From assembly GCA_028288905.1 (NCBI GenBank), contig JAQGHJ010000532.1, positions 1-5,507 on the forward strand: 5,507 nucleotides of DNA. The letters run 5' to 3'. The notes under the pieces are model-generated. The model was not told the DNA's origin, made no database searches, and saw only the letters and a list, made by a program, of their open reading frames with translations. Origin of the DNA: Phycisphaerales bacterium. GTDB lineage: Bacteria > Planctomycetota > Phycisphaerae > Tepidisphaerales > Tepidisphaeraceae. This document shows positions 1 to 5,507 of the stretch, piece by piece (the stretch's first letter is position 1; the number at the start of each line of letters is the position of its first letter). A program made the translations under genes and the position numbers.

Positions 1-726
1 CAGAGGAATTGGGCGACCGACCACATCGCGTACAAGCACGACTGGGTCTTCCACCTCGACGCCGACGAGCGGTTTACCGAGGAAATGGTCGCCGAGATGC
101 GAGCCAAGGTGACGGTCGAGGCCGACGCGGCGGGGTTCTACGTGCCGCACAAATTGATGTTCATGGGCCGGTGGTTGCGCCGGGCCGAGGGCGGGTACCC
201 GATCTACCAGATGCGGCTGTTCCACCGCGGCCGCATGCGGTTCCGGGACTACGGGCACGGGCAGCGGGAGGACACGCCCGGCCCGATCGGCACCCTCCGC
301 CGGCCCTACCTTCACTACAACTTCAGCAAGGGGCTGGACGAGTGGATCGATAAGCACAACCGGTACAGCACGCTGGAGGCGCAACAGCTTTTGGCTGGTG
401 CGGGAACCTCCTCTCCCGACGGGGGGCGGACGCCCGCGGCGCCCGGCCGGTTTTGGGGGAACCGGGTGGAGCGCCGCCGGTACTTCAAGGCACACCTCTG
501 GCCCAAGCTTCCCGGGACGTGGCTGCTACGGTTCGGGTGGATGTACTTGGCGCAGGGAGGGTTCCTCGACGGGTTGCCCGGCTTCCACTACTGCGTGCTG
601 ATGAGCGGGTACGAGCTGTGGACGAAGCTGAAGGCCGAGGAGATGCGCGTCGACCGCTCCGATCCGGTGCCGCAGCCGCCGCTGGGGGACGGAGGGGCAT
701 CCTCTCTAAAGGCGATCCAAGCGTGA
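1..726 (+). CDS. Family 2 glycosyltransferase (WaaE/KdtX-like), 5'-truncated by the window edge
   Basis: The reading frame is open from base 1 and ends at TGA 724-726, giving 241 visible residues; the N-terminal part of the GT-A fold lies outside the window. Visible residues 19-23 read LDADE, the DxD-type nucleotide-sugar/metal site of GT2 enzymes (D20, D22). The preceding QRNWA matches the RQKNW stretch found just before that site in the paralogue at 928-1851. The C-terminal half carries the block KHNRYSTLEA (residues 118-127), a basic ERRRYFKAHLWPKLP segment and a hydrophobic stretch ending GFLDGLPGFHYCVLMSGYE, which may bind the membrane. This architecture resembles LPS-core/exopolysaccharide glycosyltransferases of the WaaE type, which move a sugar from a nucleotide donor to a lipid-linked or core acceptor at the cytoplasmic face. 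Donor and acceptor cannot be read from the sequence. A Gly/Pro/Ser-rich linker (about 132-155) and a low-complexity tail (about 219-241) are probably flexible. The family call is firm; the specific role is inferred. Confidence 0.88.
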   Translation, partial: QRNWATDHIAYKHDWVFHLDADERFTEEMVAEMRAKVTVEADAAGFYVPHKLMFMGRWLRRAEGGYPIYQMRLFHRGRMRFRDYGHGQREDTPGPIGTLRRPYLHYNFSKGLDEWIDKHNRYSTLEAQQLLAGAGTSSPDGGRTPAAPGRFWGNRVERRRYFKAHLWPKLPGTWLLRFGWMYLAQGGFLDGLPGFHYCVLMSGYELWTKLKAEEMRVDRSDPVPQPPLGDGGASSLKAIQA

Positions 727-927
727 GCGTCGCCGCGCGGGCCGGCCGCGGCATTGTCCGGCACTGTGACCTGTCCGGCAGGCCCGGCCTTGCCAGAGGC
801 GCCTCCTTCAACAGCGGGCGTGGACGGCGCAGGTTGAGATTCCCGACGCGAGCACCTCTGACGGAACGTTCCCCGTCACCCGGTCCGCGTTATTTGCAGA
901 ACTGATCTCCTCCGGCCGGACGATCGG
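727..927. other. Convergent intergenic region between two paralogous glycosyltransferase genes
   Basis: Two coding frames converge here, with stops at 724-726 (plus) and 928-930 (minus). I find no convincing small gene. The spacer holds a 9-base direct repeat TGTCCGGCA (755-763 and 772-780, 17-base period), a 10-base palindrome GAGGCGCCTC (796-805) and the inverted repeat at 859-878. No T-rich run follows any stem on either strand, so no classical intrinsic terminator can be called. Confidence 0.5.
859..878. repeat. Short inverted repeat, possible bidirectional stem-loop
   Basis: TGACGG (859-864) pairs with CCGTCA (873-878) around an 8-base loop, and the overlapping GGAACGTTCC (863-872) is itself a perfect palindrome. 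It sits about 50 bases past the stop of the minus-strand glycosyltransferase and about 130 bases past the plus-strand one. It could help end or stabilise both transcripts, but neither strand has the T-run of an intrinsic terminator, so only the repeat is certain. Confidence 0.35.
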
Positions 928-1851
928 TCACGCGGGGAGCGGGCCCGCGGTAGACGCGGCGCGCCGCAGGTCGTGGAGCTTGAGCGAGATCTGGTGTTCG
1001 TACCCCGCCATGAACAGGCAAAACTTGAACCCGACCGCCCCGTCGAGGAAGCCGGCCCGCAGCACGTACATGTAGACGAATCGGACCAGCCACCGAGCCG
1101 GCAACCGTGGCCAAACGTGGTGCTTGATCCACCGCCGCCGCCCGTTCGCCCCGCCGTGCTTGCGGCGGTCGGCCGCGTCCCGGTGGCCGGTCATGTACCG
1201 GAACATCTCCCGGGCCTCGAGCGTGCTGTACCGGTTGTGCTTGCGAATGTAGTCCTCAAGCCCCCGGCGGTCGTAGTGCTCCATCGGCTGCCGCAGGTAC
1301 CCGACCGGGCCGTCCACCAGCATGTGCTCGTGCACGTCCCGCTGCTCGTAGAGCGCCTTGCCGTGGCGGAAGAGCCGGATGTTCCAGCTCGGGAAGAACC
1401 CGCAGTGCCGGATCCGCCGGCCGAGGAAGATGAAGTACCGGTTGACGTAGAACCCGTTCTCCGGGACCGCGTCCTCCGTCGCCAGCCGGGTGAGCTCGAC
1501 CCGCAATTCCGGCGTGACCGACTCGTCGGCGTCGAGGATGAACACCCACGGCGCAGTGATCGGCAGGTGCTGGATGCCCCAGTTCTTCTGCCGCACGTAC
1601 CCGTCCCAAGGGCGGTGGTGGAACCGCGCCCCGAACGCCTCGGCCACCTCGCGGGTGCGGTCCGTGGATCCGGAGTCGAGCACGAACACCTCCCGCGCCC
1701 ACCCGGCCACGCTGGCCAGCGAGAACGGCAGGTTCCGCTCCTCGTCCTTCGTGATGATGAAGAACGCGATCGGCACCCGGCCGGTCGGCGAAACCGCTGG
1801 CGAGTCGCCGGCGGCGGGGCGGGTGTGGGCGGTCGAGGTCATCGCGGGCAT
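928..1851 (-). CDS. Family 2 glycosyltransferase (WaaE/KdtX-like), complete
   Basis: The product is 307 residues from ATG at 1851, a usual length for this subfamily. It opens with the GT2 strand VPIAFFIITKDEERNLPFSLASV (quoted in two parts: VPIAFFIITKDEE then RNLPFSLASV, residues 26-48). It then shows DSGSTD (59-64), the nucleotide-binding aspartate motif, RQKNW (87-91) and LDADES (106-111), the DxD metal/donor site. The C-terminal half has KHNRYSTLEA (204-213), a basic RRRWIKHHVWPRLP segment (238-251) and a hydrophobic region near 255-285, which suggests membrane association. It probably transfers a sugar from a nucleotide donor during LPS or exopolysaccharide assembly; the sugar is unknown. 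The gene lies 23 bases after the acyltransferase stop on the same strand, so the two are likely co-transcribed. A second ATG at 1842 would remove three residues. Neither start has a Shine-Dalgarno sequence. It is clearly paralogous to the truncated gene at the left edge. Confidence 0.93.
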   Translation of the reverse strand: MPAMTSTAHTRPAAGDSPAVSPTGRVPIAFFIITKDEERNLPFSLASVAGWAREVFVLDSGSTDRTREVAEAFGARFHHRPWDGYVRQKNWGIQHLPITAPWVFILDADESVTPELRVELTRLATEDAVPENGFYVNRYFIFLGRRIRHCGFFPSWNIRLFRHGKALYEQRDVHEHMLVDGPVGYLRQPMEHYDRRGLEDYIRKHNRYSTLEAREMFRYMTGHRDAADRRKHGGANGRRRWIKHHVWPRLPARWLVRFVYMYVLRAGFLDGAVGFKFCLFMAGYEHQISLKLHDLRRAASTAGPLPA

Positions 1852-1874
1852 CGGTGCGCGGCGGGGAAGGCACG

Positions 1875-2438
1875 TCAGGTGGGTCGACCGCGGTGTTTGC
1901 GGAAGGTGGCGGGGTTGCCCGCGACGATCGTCCAGTCCGGCACGTCGCGGGCGGCGACGGCGCAGGCCCCGATGATCGCGCCTTCCCCAACGGTGACGCC
2001 CGGGCCGACGAACGCGCGGGCGCAGACCCAGGCGTCGTCCTTCAGCACGATCGGCCGCGTGACGAGCGGCATCGCCAGTCGGGTGTAGTCGTGCGTCCCG
2101 CCGCACAACATCGCCTCCTGGCTGACAGACACCCGCTCGCCGATCGAGATCGGTCCCAGGTTGTACACCTCGCAACGGTCGCCTAGCGAGCTGTCCGCCC
2201 CCATCGACAGCTTCCACGGGTAGTAGACCCGGCTGGTCCGGCGGATCGTGCACCGCGGGCCGACCTGGGCCCCGAAAAGCCTGAGTAGGGCCGCCCGCCA
2301 TCGGCTCCAGGTGTGGAACGAGCCGCGGTACAGCGTCATCTCGACGCCCGCCCAGGCGAGCCGGCGGAACTGATCCCGCCGAGACACCGGGGACGTCGTC
2401 CGGAGCGAGCGAAAATCGGCTGCGTCGTCCGAACCCAT
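1875..2438 (-). CDS. WcaF-like left-handed beta-helix (hexapeptide repeat) acyltransferase
   Basis: The protein has 187 residues from ATG at 2438, or 192 from an in-frame GTG at 2453. It matches the putative colanic acid biosynthesis acetyltransferase (WcaF) family in length and order of motifs. Counting from the GTG: an N-terminal helical part with LLRLFGAQVG (56-65), YYPWKLSMG (77-85), then hexapeptide-repeat coils such as LGPISIGERVSVS (99-111), FVGPGVTVGEGAIIGACAV (148-166), and the terminal DVPDWTIVAGNPA (170-182). His121 in GGTHDY corresponds to the catalytic histidine of the LacA/Maa/WcaF acetyltransferases. Such enzymes act as trimers in the cytoplasm and usually move an acetyl group from acetyl-CoA to a sugar hydroxyl. 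The substrate here is unknown. GGTGAG (on the minus strand) ends about ten bases before the ATG and is a weak ribosome-binding candidate, so I favour the ATG. It heads a two-gene unit with the glycosyltransferase downstream, consistent with polysaccharide decoration. Confidence 0.9.
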   Translation of the reverse strand: MGSDDAADFRSLRTTSPVSRRDQFRRLAWAGVEMTLYRGSFHTWSRWRAALLRLFGAQVGPRCTIRRTSRVYYPWKLSMGADSSLGDRCEVYNLGPISIGERVSVSQEAMLCGGTHDYTRLAMPLVTRPIVLKDDAWVCARAFVGPGVTVGEGAIIGACAVAARDVPDWTIVAGNPATFRKHRGRPT

Positions 2439-2555
2439 GCTAAAGCCGCTCACCCCCGCCGGCGCTTACAGGGCGGCGGCCGGCCCGGCGAGTGTACCGT
2501 TTCACCCGCCGCGACGCTCGGGGCCGCCCCGCGCGGCAACCCGCGGCTACCGTCG

Positions 2556-2561
2556 TACAAT
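2556..2561 (+). promoter_or_regulatory. Candidate -10 box (TACAAT) for asnB
   Basis: TACAAT matches the sigma-70 -10 consensus at five of six positions and stands out in a region of about 70% G+C. It ends nine bases before the asnB ATG at 2571. Transcription starting about seven bases downstream would begin near 2568, leaving almost no leader. No recognisable -35 box (TTGACA-like) lies 16-18 bases upstream. No Shine-Dalgarno sequence precedes the ATG, which fits leaderless translation. Confidence 0.4.
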
Positions 2562-2570
2562 CGGCCAGCC

Positions 2571-4481
2571 ATGTGTGGGATATCCGGATTCCTCGGACTC
2601 GACCGTCGGCCGGACGTCCCCGCTATCGGACTCGGCGCCGCCAATGTTATCGGCCGGATGTCCGCCGCGCTCGCCCACCGCGGCCCGGACGACGACGGTT
2701 TCTACGCGTCCCCGGACGGCCGTTGTCGGCTCGGCCACCGTCGGCTCAGCGTCATCGACCTCGGGCGCGGACACCAGCCACTGGCGAACGAGGACGGGAC
2801 GGTCGTCACCGTCTTCAACGGCGAGATCTACAACTACCGCGAGCTGCGGGCCGAACTCGAAGGGCAGGGGCACCGGTTCGCGACGAACAGCGACACCGAG
2901 GTGCTCGTCCACGGGTGGGAGCAGCACGGGCCGGCCGTCTGCGACCGGCTCCGGGGCATGTTCGCGTTCGCCGTGTGGGACGACCGGCAGCAGACGCTGT
3001 TCGCCGCCGTCGACCCGCTCGGGAAAAAGCCGCTGTACTGGACGGCGCTCGGCGGCGTGCTGCGGTTCGGGTCCGAGCTGAAGGCGTTGATGGCCGACCC
3101 GGCCCTGCCGCGGGAGGTCGACCCGGACGCGGTCAACCTCTACCTGCACCTCGGGTACGTGCCGCACCCGTGGACGATCCTCAAGGACGTGCAAAAGCTG
3201 CCGCCCGGGCACCGGCTGACCGTGCGGGACGGGCGGGTGACGGTCGATCGGTACTGGGACGTGCCGCGGCGGCCGACGTACGCCGGGTCGTTCGACGACG
3301 CCTGCCGGGAACTGCGATCCCTGGTCACCGACGCGGTGCGCCGCCGGCTGGTGGCCGACGTGCCGCTCGGGGCGTTTTTGTCCGGCGGCGTCGACTCGAC
3401 GATCGTCGTCGGGCTGATGAGCGAGCTGCTCGACCGGCCCGTGCGCACGTTCACGATCGGGTTCGACGAGAAGCGGTTCGACGAGTCGGCCTTCGCCCGG
3501 GTAGCGGCCGCGCGGTTCAGGACCGACCACCGGGAGCTCACCGTCCGTCCGGACGCGCTGGGCGTGCTGCCGATGCTCGCGCACCACTTCGACGAGCCGT
3601 TCGGCGACTCGTCGGCGATCCCGACCTACTACGTGTCGAAGCTGACCCGGGAGCACGTCACTGTCGCGCTGACCGGGGACGGCGGGGACGAGGCGTTCGG
3701 CGGGTACCGGCGATACCGCCGCGGCAAGCTCGCCGGCTGGCTCGGCCGGGTGCCGGGCGGGCGGCGGGTGGCGGGGCTCGGGCGGCACCTGATCCCGGCC
3801 GCCGTCGACCGGATGACGGACCTCGGCCGGGCGCGGCGGTCGCTCTCGTCGCTGGCCGGACCGCCGGCGGACGCGTACTTCGAGCAGATGACGCAGTTCG
3901 GCGGCGGCACGATGGGGCGGCTGCTGTCGCGCGACTTCGTCGCCCGGGTCGACGCGGACCTGCCCCGGCGGTGGTTCGCGTCGCTTTACGCCGGCACCGA
4001 CCCGGCCGACCCGGCCGGGGCCGACATGGCCGTCGACCTCCAGAGCTATCTGCCGGGGGACATTTTGACGAAGGTCGACCGGGCGTCGATGGCGGTCGCG
4101 CTCGAGTGCCGCAGCCCGTTCCTCGACCGGGACGTGGTGGCGTTCGCCGCGTCGCTGCCAACCGCTTGGCGGCTCCGCGGGTTCGCCGGGCACAAGCACG
4201 TGCTGAAGCGGGCGTTCGCCGACCTGCTGCCGCCGGCGGTCGCGAACCGGCGGAAGGCGGGCTTCGCCGTCCCGCTGCCGGACTGGTTCCGCGGGCCGCT
4301 GCGGGGCCTGCTCCGCGACACCCTGCTCGACGCCACCGCCCGCGGCCGCGGGTACACGAACCCGGCGGAGGTCGAGCGGCTTGTGGTGGAACACGAGGCG
4401 GGCGCGCGCAACCACGCCGGTTCGCTGTGGACGCTCCTCATGCTGGAGATGTGGCATCGCACGTGGGCTACGCTTGACTGA
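2571..4481 (+). CDS. asnB: Asparagine synthetase (glutamine-hydrolysing), AsnB type
   Basis: The product has 636 residues, within the range of bacterial AsnB proteins. The ATG at 2571 is chosen because the mature N terminus must expose Cys2 (MCGISGF), the class II amidotransferase nucleophile; the frame is open further upstream but that would bury this cysteine. Glutaminase domain, about 2-210: HRRLSVIDL (56-64), NGEIYNYRE (83-91) and SDTE (107-110), which bind glutamine. Synthetase domain, about 240-636: the ATP-pyrophosphatase loop SGGVDS (271-276), the LTGDGGDEAFGGY region (367-379), LPGDILTKVDRASM (494-507), and NRRKAGF (559-565) with the likely pyrophosphate-contacting lysine. The enzyme makes asparagine from aspartate, glutamine and ATP in the cytosol. 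Next to glycosyltransferase and acyltransferase genes it may instead serve, or also serve, as an amidotransferase for a surface glycan. One oddity: AVDPLG (146-151) has Val147 where the family usually has the Arg of a RD-x-x-G motif. The family call is secure; the physiological substrate is inferred. Confidence 0.95.
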   Translation: MCGISGFLGLDRRPDVPAIGLGAANVIGRMSAALAHRGPDDDGFYASPDGRCRLGHRRLSVIDLGRGHQPLANEDGTVVTVFNGEIYNYRELRAELEGQGHRFATNSDTEVLVHGWEQHGPAVCDRLRGMFAFAVWDDRQQTLFAAVDPLGKKPLYWTALGGVLRFGSELKALMADPALPREVDPDAVNLYLHLGYVPHPWTILKDVQKLPPGHRLTVRDGRVTVDRYWDVPRRPTYAGSFDDACRELRSLVTDAVRRRLVADVPLGAFLSGGVDSTIVVGLMSELLDRPVRTFTIGFDEKRFDESAFARVAAARFRTDHRELTVRPDALGVLPMLAHHFDEPFGDSSAIPTYYVSKLTREHVTVALTGDGGDEAFGGYRRYRRGKLAGWLGRVPGGRRVAGLGRHLIPAAVDRMTDLGRARRSLSSLAGPPADAYFEQMTQFGGGTMGRLLSRDFVARVDADLPRRWFASLYAGTDPADPAGADMAVDLQSYLPGDILTKVDRASMAVALECRSPFLDRDVVAFAASLPTAWRLRGFAGHKHVLKRAFADLLPPAVANRRKAGFAVPLPDWFRGPLRGLLRDTLLDATARGRGYTNPAEVERLVVEHEAGARNHAGSLWTLLMLEMWHRTWATLD

Positions 4482-4536
4482 TTCGCCTCCGACGCATGGG
4501 CCGCCGGACATCCGTCGACCCCGCGCGGAATGGGAT

Positions 4537-4555
4537 CGCGGTCGCCCGCGGTCGC
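4537..4555. repeat. Tandem 9-base direct repeat with 10-base period
   Basis: CGCGGTCGC occurs at 4537-4545 and again at 4547-4555, one DNA helical turn apart. The second copy ends four bases before the TAGAAT box at 4560, so the pair covers the spacer and part of the -35 region of a putative promoter. This is the geometry of a regulator binding two half-sites on one face of the helix, but CG-rich repeats arise easily by chance at this base composition. Confidence 0.4.
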
Positions 4556-4559
4556 GTGT

Positions 4560-4565
4560 TAGAAT
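4560..4565 (+). promoter_or_regulatory. Candidate -10 box (TAGAAT) upstream of the DUF2231 gene
   Basis: TAGAAT matches the -10 consensus TATAAT at five of six positions and is the only AT-rich hexamer in the asnB-DUF2231 gap. Transcription would start near 4572, giving a leader of about 46 bases to the ATG at 4618 or about 70 bases to the TTG at 4642. No -35 consensus is visible 16-18 bases upstream, so the call rests on one box. Confidence 0.3.
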
Positions 4566-4596
4566 GCCGGGCCCCGCGCGGGCGGGCGGGGCCGGC
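4566..4596. repeat. Strong GC-rich inverted repeat (hairpin) before the DUF2231 gene
   Basis: GCCGGGCCCCGC (4566-4577) pairs with GCGGGGCCGGC (4586-4596) over 11 base pairs, with one bulged G in the left arm and an 8-base loop. It lies 84 bases past the asnB stop and immediately after the TAGAAT box. No T-run follows, so it is not a standard intrinsic terminator. It could block read-through from asnB or protect that transcript's 3' end. If transcription starts near 4572, part of the left arm would be missing from the new mRNA. Confidence 0.4.
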
Positions 4597-4628
4597 GCGG
4601 TTCCGTGCCGGGCGAACATGGTCTACAC

Positions 4629-4633
4629 GGGAG
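4629..4633 (+). promoter_or_regulatory. Ribosome-binding site GGGAG favouring the TTG start at 4642
   Basis: GGGAG is followed by an 8-base spacer and then TTG at 4642. It is the clearest Shine-Dalgarno-like signal in the window. The competing in-frame ATG at 4618 has no such sequence upstream, and another in-frame ATG at 4564 overlaps the putative promoter. Confidence 0.45.
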
Positions 4634-4641
4634 ATACGCAC

Positions 4642-5507
4642 TTGAGTCGGATTCGCATTGTCGGCACGACGGTCGCCCTCCTCCTGGTCGGGGCGGCGGA
4701 GGCGCACGGGGCGGCGACGGTCAGTCGATCGGCGGCCGAGCGGATCTGGTACGCCCAGGGCCTGCTGCACCCGGCGATCGTTCACGTGCCGATCGGGCTG
4801 CTCGTGGCCGCCGCCATTGCGGCGTGCCTGCGGGTGTTGTTCCGGCGGATCAGCCTGGGCGTGGTGTACTACTGCCTGCTGATCGGGGCGCTGGGGATGA
4901 TCCCGTCCGTGACGGCCGGCTGGGCCTGGGCCCCGCAAAAGGATCCTGGGTACGTCGACCCGATGGACGCGACGAGCAACATCTTCTGGCACCGGTGGGG
5001 CGGCATCGGCGTGGCCGCCGGCAGCCTGCTGGTGACCGCGTGGGCGACGAGCCGGCTGTGGCGGAAGCGGCGGTACGAGGCCGGGGCCTTGGCGGCGGCC
5101 GGCACCGTGGCGGTGCCGGTGCCGGCCGCGGTGCCGGCGTACGGCGCGGGCGACCATCTCGTGGCGGTCGAAGCGGTGGTCGCCGTCCGGCCGCCGGGAC
5201 AGGCCGGCTGGCAATTCGCGACCGTTCTGCTGGCGGCGGCGACGAGTTGGGTGGCCCACGACGGCGGGGAACTGGTGTACCCGAAGAACCTCGAGAAGGT
5301 CATTGCCATTGCGACCGGCGCGGAAGCGGTCAAGCTGAAAGGCGCGAGCAAGCCGGCGGCCGAGTCGATGACCATCACGCCGCCCCCGCCGGCGGCGGCC
5401 CCGATCGCGGCGGCCGCGGCCGAGATCGCCAAAGCGGCGACCGCCCCAGCGACCACCGGGCCCGCCACCGGACCGGCAGACGCTGCCGTCGGCACGGCCG
5501 CCCCGCC
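4642..5507 (+). CDS. DUF2231-type multi-pass membrane protein, 3'-truncated by the window edge
   Basis: The frame is open to the right edge without a stop, giving 288 residues from TTG 4642 (296 from ATG 4618). From the TTG the N terminus is a clean signal peptide or anchor: SRIRIVG, then hydrophobic TTVALLLVGAA, with possible cleavage near AHG-A (residue 23). Likely membrane spans lie at about 45-63, 72-94, 120-138 and 188-205. DUF2231 hallmarks are LLHPAIVHVPIGLL (41-54), FWHRWGGI (115-122) and AHDGGELVY (205-213). Histidines 43, 48, 117 and 206 are conserved-looking and could bind heme or metal; that is inference. In planctomycetes this domain is often joined to, or encoded beside, c-type cytochrome domains, but no CxxCH motif appears before the window ends. 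An Ala/Val/Pro-rich insert (about 148-185) widens the loop before the last span. An Ala/Pro/Thr-rich tail starts near 236 and looks like a linker to a further domain outside the window. The function of the family is not established. Confidence 0.8.
   Translation, partial: MSRIRIVGTTVALLLVGAAEAHGAATVSRSAAERIWYAQGLLHPAIVHVPIGLLVAAAIAACLRVLFRRISLGVVYYCLLIGALGMIPSVTAGWAWAPQKDPGYVDPMDATSNIFWHRWGGIGVAAGSLLVTAWATSRLWRKRRYEAGALAAAGTVAVPVPAAVPAYGAGDHLVAVEAVVAVRPPGQAGWQFATVLLAAATSWVAHDGGELVYPKNLEKVIAIATGAEAVKLKGASKPAAESMTITPPPPAAAPIAAAAAEIAKAATAPATTGPATGPADAAVGTAAP

Noticed and set aside
859..878. Intrinsic terminator between the convergent glycosyltransferases
   Set aside because: The stem is only 6 bp and no T-run follows on either strand, so only an inverted repeat is reported.
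973..2088. 371-codon plus-strand frame across the acyltransferase and glycosyltransferase genes
   Set aside because: It is antisense to two well-supported genes and rich in Pro/Val/Arg with no domain; it also crosses the boundary between both genes.
1852..2301. N-terminal extension of the minus-strand glycosyltransferase to 2301
   Set aside because: The extra 150 residues overlap the acyltransferase gene in another frame and have no GT2 homology; the GT2 fold begins just after the ATG at 1851.
2313..2570. N-terminal extension of asnB to 2313
   Set aside because: It would bury the Cys2 nucleophile required by class II amidotransferases and would overlap the divergent acyltransferase gene.
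2547..4619. 690-codon open frame on the minus strand opposite asnB
   Set aside because: It is an antisense shadow caused by G/C at third codon positions; the product is Arg/Pro/Val/Gly-rich without any recognisable motif, while the plus strand encodes a complete AsnB.
4869..5495. 208-codon minus-strand frame, rich in Ala with hydrophobic runs
   Set aside because: It is the reverse complement of the Ala-rich DUF2231 gene; GCC/GGC codons read as Ala/Gly on the other strand. The plus-strand frame has clear family motifs.
1..5507. CRISPR array, tRNA/rRNA gene, transposon ends, toxin-antitoxin or defence genes
   Set aside because: I looked on both strands and found no regularly spaced repeats, no cloverleaf-like sequence, no transposase frame with paired terminal repeats and no protein of a known defence family.

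Overview
The window is very GC-rich. It has almost no Shine-Dalgarno sequences, third codon positions are strongly biased to G or C, and one membrane protein belongs to the DUF2231 family, which is common in Planctomycetes. Together these suggest a planctomycete, plausibly of the Gemmata/Fimbriiglobus group. That assignment is inference from style and gene content; no rRNA or other marker is present.

Layout. (1) 1-726, plus strand: the 3' part of a family 2 glycosyltransferase whose start lies outside the window. (2) 727-927: a short convergent intergenic region with a small inverted repeat. (3) 928-2438, minus strand: a two-gene unit, with a WcaF-like hexapeptide-repeat acyltransferase upstream and, 23 bases later, a second family 2 glycosyltransferase that is a clear paralogue of the first. 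(4) 2439-2570: a divergent intergenic region holding a good -10 box (TACAAT) only nine bases before the next start codon. (5) 2571-4481, plus strand: a complete glutamine-hydrolysing asparagine synthetase (AsnB type). (6) 4482-4641: an intergenic region with a 10-bp-period direct repeat, a TAGAAT box and a strong GC hairpin. (7) 4642 (or 4618) to the right edge, plus strand: a secreted or membrane-anchored DUF2231 protein, cut by the window end.

The two glycosyltransferases, the acyltransferase and the AsnB-type amidotransferase are the usual mixture of a surface-polysaccharide (LPS or exopolysaccharide) locus. The glycosyltransferases would add sugars to a lipid-linked or core glycan, the acyltransferase would O- or N-acylate a sugar, and AsnB-type enzymes often sit in such loci, either making asparagine or amidating a glycan precursor. 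The DUF2231 gene probably belongs to a different function (membrane or redox).

I see no CRISPR array, transposon, tRNA, rRNA or phage signature, and no strong evidence for an undescribed system. The most useful observations are the convergent paralogous glycosyltransferases, the probable near-leaderless asnB transcript, the TTG start of the DUF2231 gene, and the structured region in front of that gene.
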